From contig SMWC01000108.1 of the NCBI GenBank assembly GCA_004357505.1, positions 1-23,551 of the forward strand: a stretch of DNA of 23,551 nt, given 5' to 3'. Origin of the DNA: Gammaproteobacteria bacterium. GTDB lineage: Bacteria; Pseudomonadota; Gammaproteobacteria; Steroidobacterales; Rariloculaceae. Below the pieces are notes generated by a model. It made no database searches and was not told where the DNA came from. It worked only from the letters and a program-made list of their open reading frames with translations. The translations under genes and the position numbers were made by a program. Every line of letters starts with the position of its first letter. Positions within the stretch are counted from its first letter, which is position 1. Positions 22,298 to 23,551 of this stretch are shown here, piece by piece.

Positions 22298-22753
22298 TCA
22301 CTCCGTCGAAATTTCGTCGGCCGCGCCGGTCAGCGCGTTCTTGAGTGCATGCCAGGCCAGGCTGGCGCATTTAACTCGGGTAGGATATTGACGAACACCG
22401 GATAGCGCGGCTAATTTATCCAACTCCTCAATCTCGGCGCTTTCGTTGAACTCTGGCGCGGTCAGCATGGCGTGTACTTTCTCGAATAGTGCCAGGCTAT
22501 CCTGCAACGACGCGCCCTTGACCCTCTCGGTCATCAGCGACGACGAAGCGACGGAAATCGCGCACCCTGTCCCTTTGAAGCGTATATCCTGTACCGTGTC
22601 GCCATCTAGCTTCACATAGAGCGTCATGCGGTCGCCACACAGCGGGTTCACGCCCTCGACGACGCGGTCCGCATCCTCCAACTCACCGAAATTTCGAGGT
22701 CGACGGTTGTGATCGAGGATCACTTCGCGATAAAGGTCCTGTAATTCGTTCAA
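22298..22753 (-). CDS. sufU: SufU-type Fe-S assembly / sulfur-acceptor protein
   Basis: SufU accepts persulfide sulfur from SufS through a zinc site, or serves as an IscU-like scaffold. The 151 residues show the conserved ligands C39 and D41 in NPLCGDR, C64 in GTGCAIS and C129 in RVKCASL, which correspond in spacing to Cys41, Asp43, Cys66 and Cys128 of Bacillus subtilis SufU. The insertion between the second and third cysteine, which distinguishes SufU from IscU, is present (about 83-112, KVHAML...EEL). The ATG overlaps the sufS stop by four bases. A SufE gene, the usual partner in enterobacteria, is not seen here. Confidence 0.94.
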   Translation of the reverse strand: MNELQDLYREVILDHNRRPRNFGELEDADRVVEGVNPLCGDRMTLYVKLDGDTVQDIRFKGTGCAISVASSSLMTERVKGASLQDSLALFEKVHAMLTAPEFNESAEIEELDKLAALSGVRQYPTRVKCASLAWHALKNALTGAADEISTE

Positions 22754-23551
22754 GAGAACATTTCCAGGGCTTGCCGCAACCCATGCATCAGTCTGTCCAC
22801 ATCGTCCCGGTTGTTGTACAGGGCGAATGAGGCGCGAGCCGTGGCCGGCACCTTAAAGAAATCCATGACCGGCATGGCACAGTGGTGCCCGGTGCGTATC
22901 GCAACGCCTTCGAGATCGACGACCGTACCCAGGTCATGGGCGTGAATCTTGTCGAAGAGGAACGAGAGCACGCTGGCTTTGTGGGCTGCCGTGCCGATGA
23001 TTCTCGCGCCAGGCAGCCGCAGAAGTTCGTTCGTCGCGTATTCGAGGAGATCGTGCTCGTGTGCAGCCAACGCATCGAAATCGATGGCGCTGAGATAATC
23101 GATAGCAGCGCCAAAGCCTATCGCGCCCGTGATATTCGGCGTGCCGGCTTCGAACTTATGGGGTAGGGCGTTATAGGTCGTGTCCTCGAAGCTCACCGTC
23201 AGGATCATCTCGCCGCCGCCCTGATAAGGAGGCATCGCTTCCAATAACGCGCGTTTACCGTAGAGAATGCCGATCCCTGTCGGACCGAACATCTTGTGAC
23301 CGGACAGCGAATAAAAATCACAATCTAATGCCTGGACATCGATTCGCAGGTGCGGTCCGGCTTGAGCGCCGTCGATCGATACCAGCGCGCCGGCTTGATG
23401 GGCTTCGGCGATGAGATCCTGCAGCGGATTGATCGTACCCAAGGCATTGGAGACATGGCCGAGCGCGACAATTTTGGTGTTCTTAGTCAGGCGCGCCGTA
23501 AATCCGTCTCTATCGAGTTCACCGGTTTGGGTAATCGGGGCCGGTATCACC
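22750..23551 (-). CDS. sufS: Cysteine desulfurase SufS, N-terminal part beyond the window
   Basis: SufS is a PLP enzyme that takes sulfur from cysteine as an enzyme-bound persulfide. The frame runs off the right edge; the GTG at 23550 is internal and corresponds to about residue 141 of E. coli SufS, so roughly a third is missing. Counting from there, SIDGAQAGPH (58-67) binds PLP, SGHKMFGPTG (83-92) has the Schiff-base lysine K86 (E. coli K226), and RTGHHCAMP (219-227) has the catalytic C224 (E. coli C364). H205 in HAHD lies 19 residues before the cysteine, where B. subtilis SufS has His342 and E. coli a tyrosine. It is the first visible gene of the sufS-sufU-sufT-phosphatase run; sufBCD are presumably upstream, outside the window. 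Confidence 0.96.
   Translation of the reverse strand, partial: VIPAPITQTGELDRDGFTARLTKNTKIVALGHVSNALGTINPLQDLIAEAHQAGALVSIDGAQAGPHLRIDVQALDCDFYSLSGHKMFGPTGIGILYGKRALLEAMPPYQGGGEMILTVSFEDTTYNALPHKFEAGTPNITGAIGFGAAIDYLSAIDFDALAAHEHDLLEYATNELLRLPGARIIGTAAHKASVLSFLFDKIHAHDLGTVVDLEGVAIRTGHHCAMPVMDFFKVPATARASFALYNNRDDVDRLMHGLRQALEMFS

Noticed and set aside
1..23551. tRNA, rRNA, transposase, integrase or phage genes
   Set aside because: Looked for on both strands in gaps and frames; nothing matching was seen.

Overview
This window reads as a compact gammaproteobacterial chromosome segment: 25 protein genes, the two at the edges cut by the window, with almost no spare DNA. The order rnr-rlmB-rpsF-rpsR-(DUF2232 membrane protein)-rplI-dnaB is the arrangement known from Pseudomonas. 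rpsP-rimM-trmD-rplS is the classical ribosome-maturation operon. No tRNA, rRNA, insertion sequence, CRISPR array or phage gene was seen. The species cannot be named from this sequence. Alanine-, aspartate- and glutamate-rich extensions on S6, L9 and SppA would suit a marine or mildly halophilic lineage, but that is only inference.

Layout. (1) 1-6691, plus strand: RNase R (5' end missing), RlmB, S6, S18, a DUF2232 membrane protein, L9 and the replicative helicase DnaB. (2) 6704-10489, minus strand: a three-gene protein-phosphorylation module, transcribed in the order CHASE2 Ser/Thr kinase, PP2C phosphatase, FHA protein. (3) 10630-11985, plus strand: RadA. (4) 11994-13271, minus strand: a CorB/CNNM-type CBS membrane protein. 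(5) 13272-13590: the only long gene-free stretch (319 bp), rich in inverted repeats and holding the likely rpsP promoter. (6) 13591-15508: rpsP-rimM-trmD-rplS. (7) 15531-19249: a TRAP transporter with its TatT-type lipoprotein, tightly packed and in the same direction behind rplS. (8) 19328-21202: SppA protease. (9) 21216-23551, minus strand: SufS (N-terminus missing), SufU, SufT and a SixA-like histidine phosphatase, the tail of a SUF iron-sulfur cluster operon.

How the genes work together. Regions 1 and 6 serve translation, RNA maturation and replication. Region 2 holds the writer (kinase), eraser (phosphatase) and reader (FHA) of phosphothreonine signalling, and the kinase carries an extracytoplasmic CHASE2 sensor. 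Region 7 encodes a complete tripartite importer plus the TPR lipoprotein that defines TPR-associated TRAP systems. Region 9 moves sulfur from cysteine (SufS) to the zinc protein SufU, with SufT as maturation factor.

Most notable observations: a perfect 60-bp in-frame tandem repeat that lengthens the acidic tail of ribosomal protein S6, with a similar tail on L9; the kinase/phosphatase/FHA module between dnaB and radA; a TRAP solute-binding protein that seems to lack the usual carboxylate-binding arginine; and a SufS histidine matching the residue used for zinc-ligand swapping with SufU in Bacillus.
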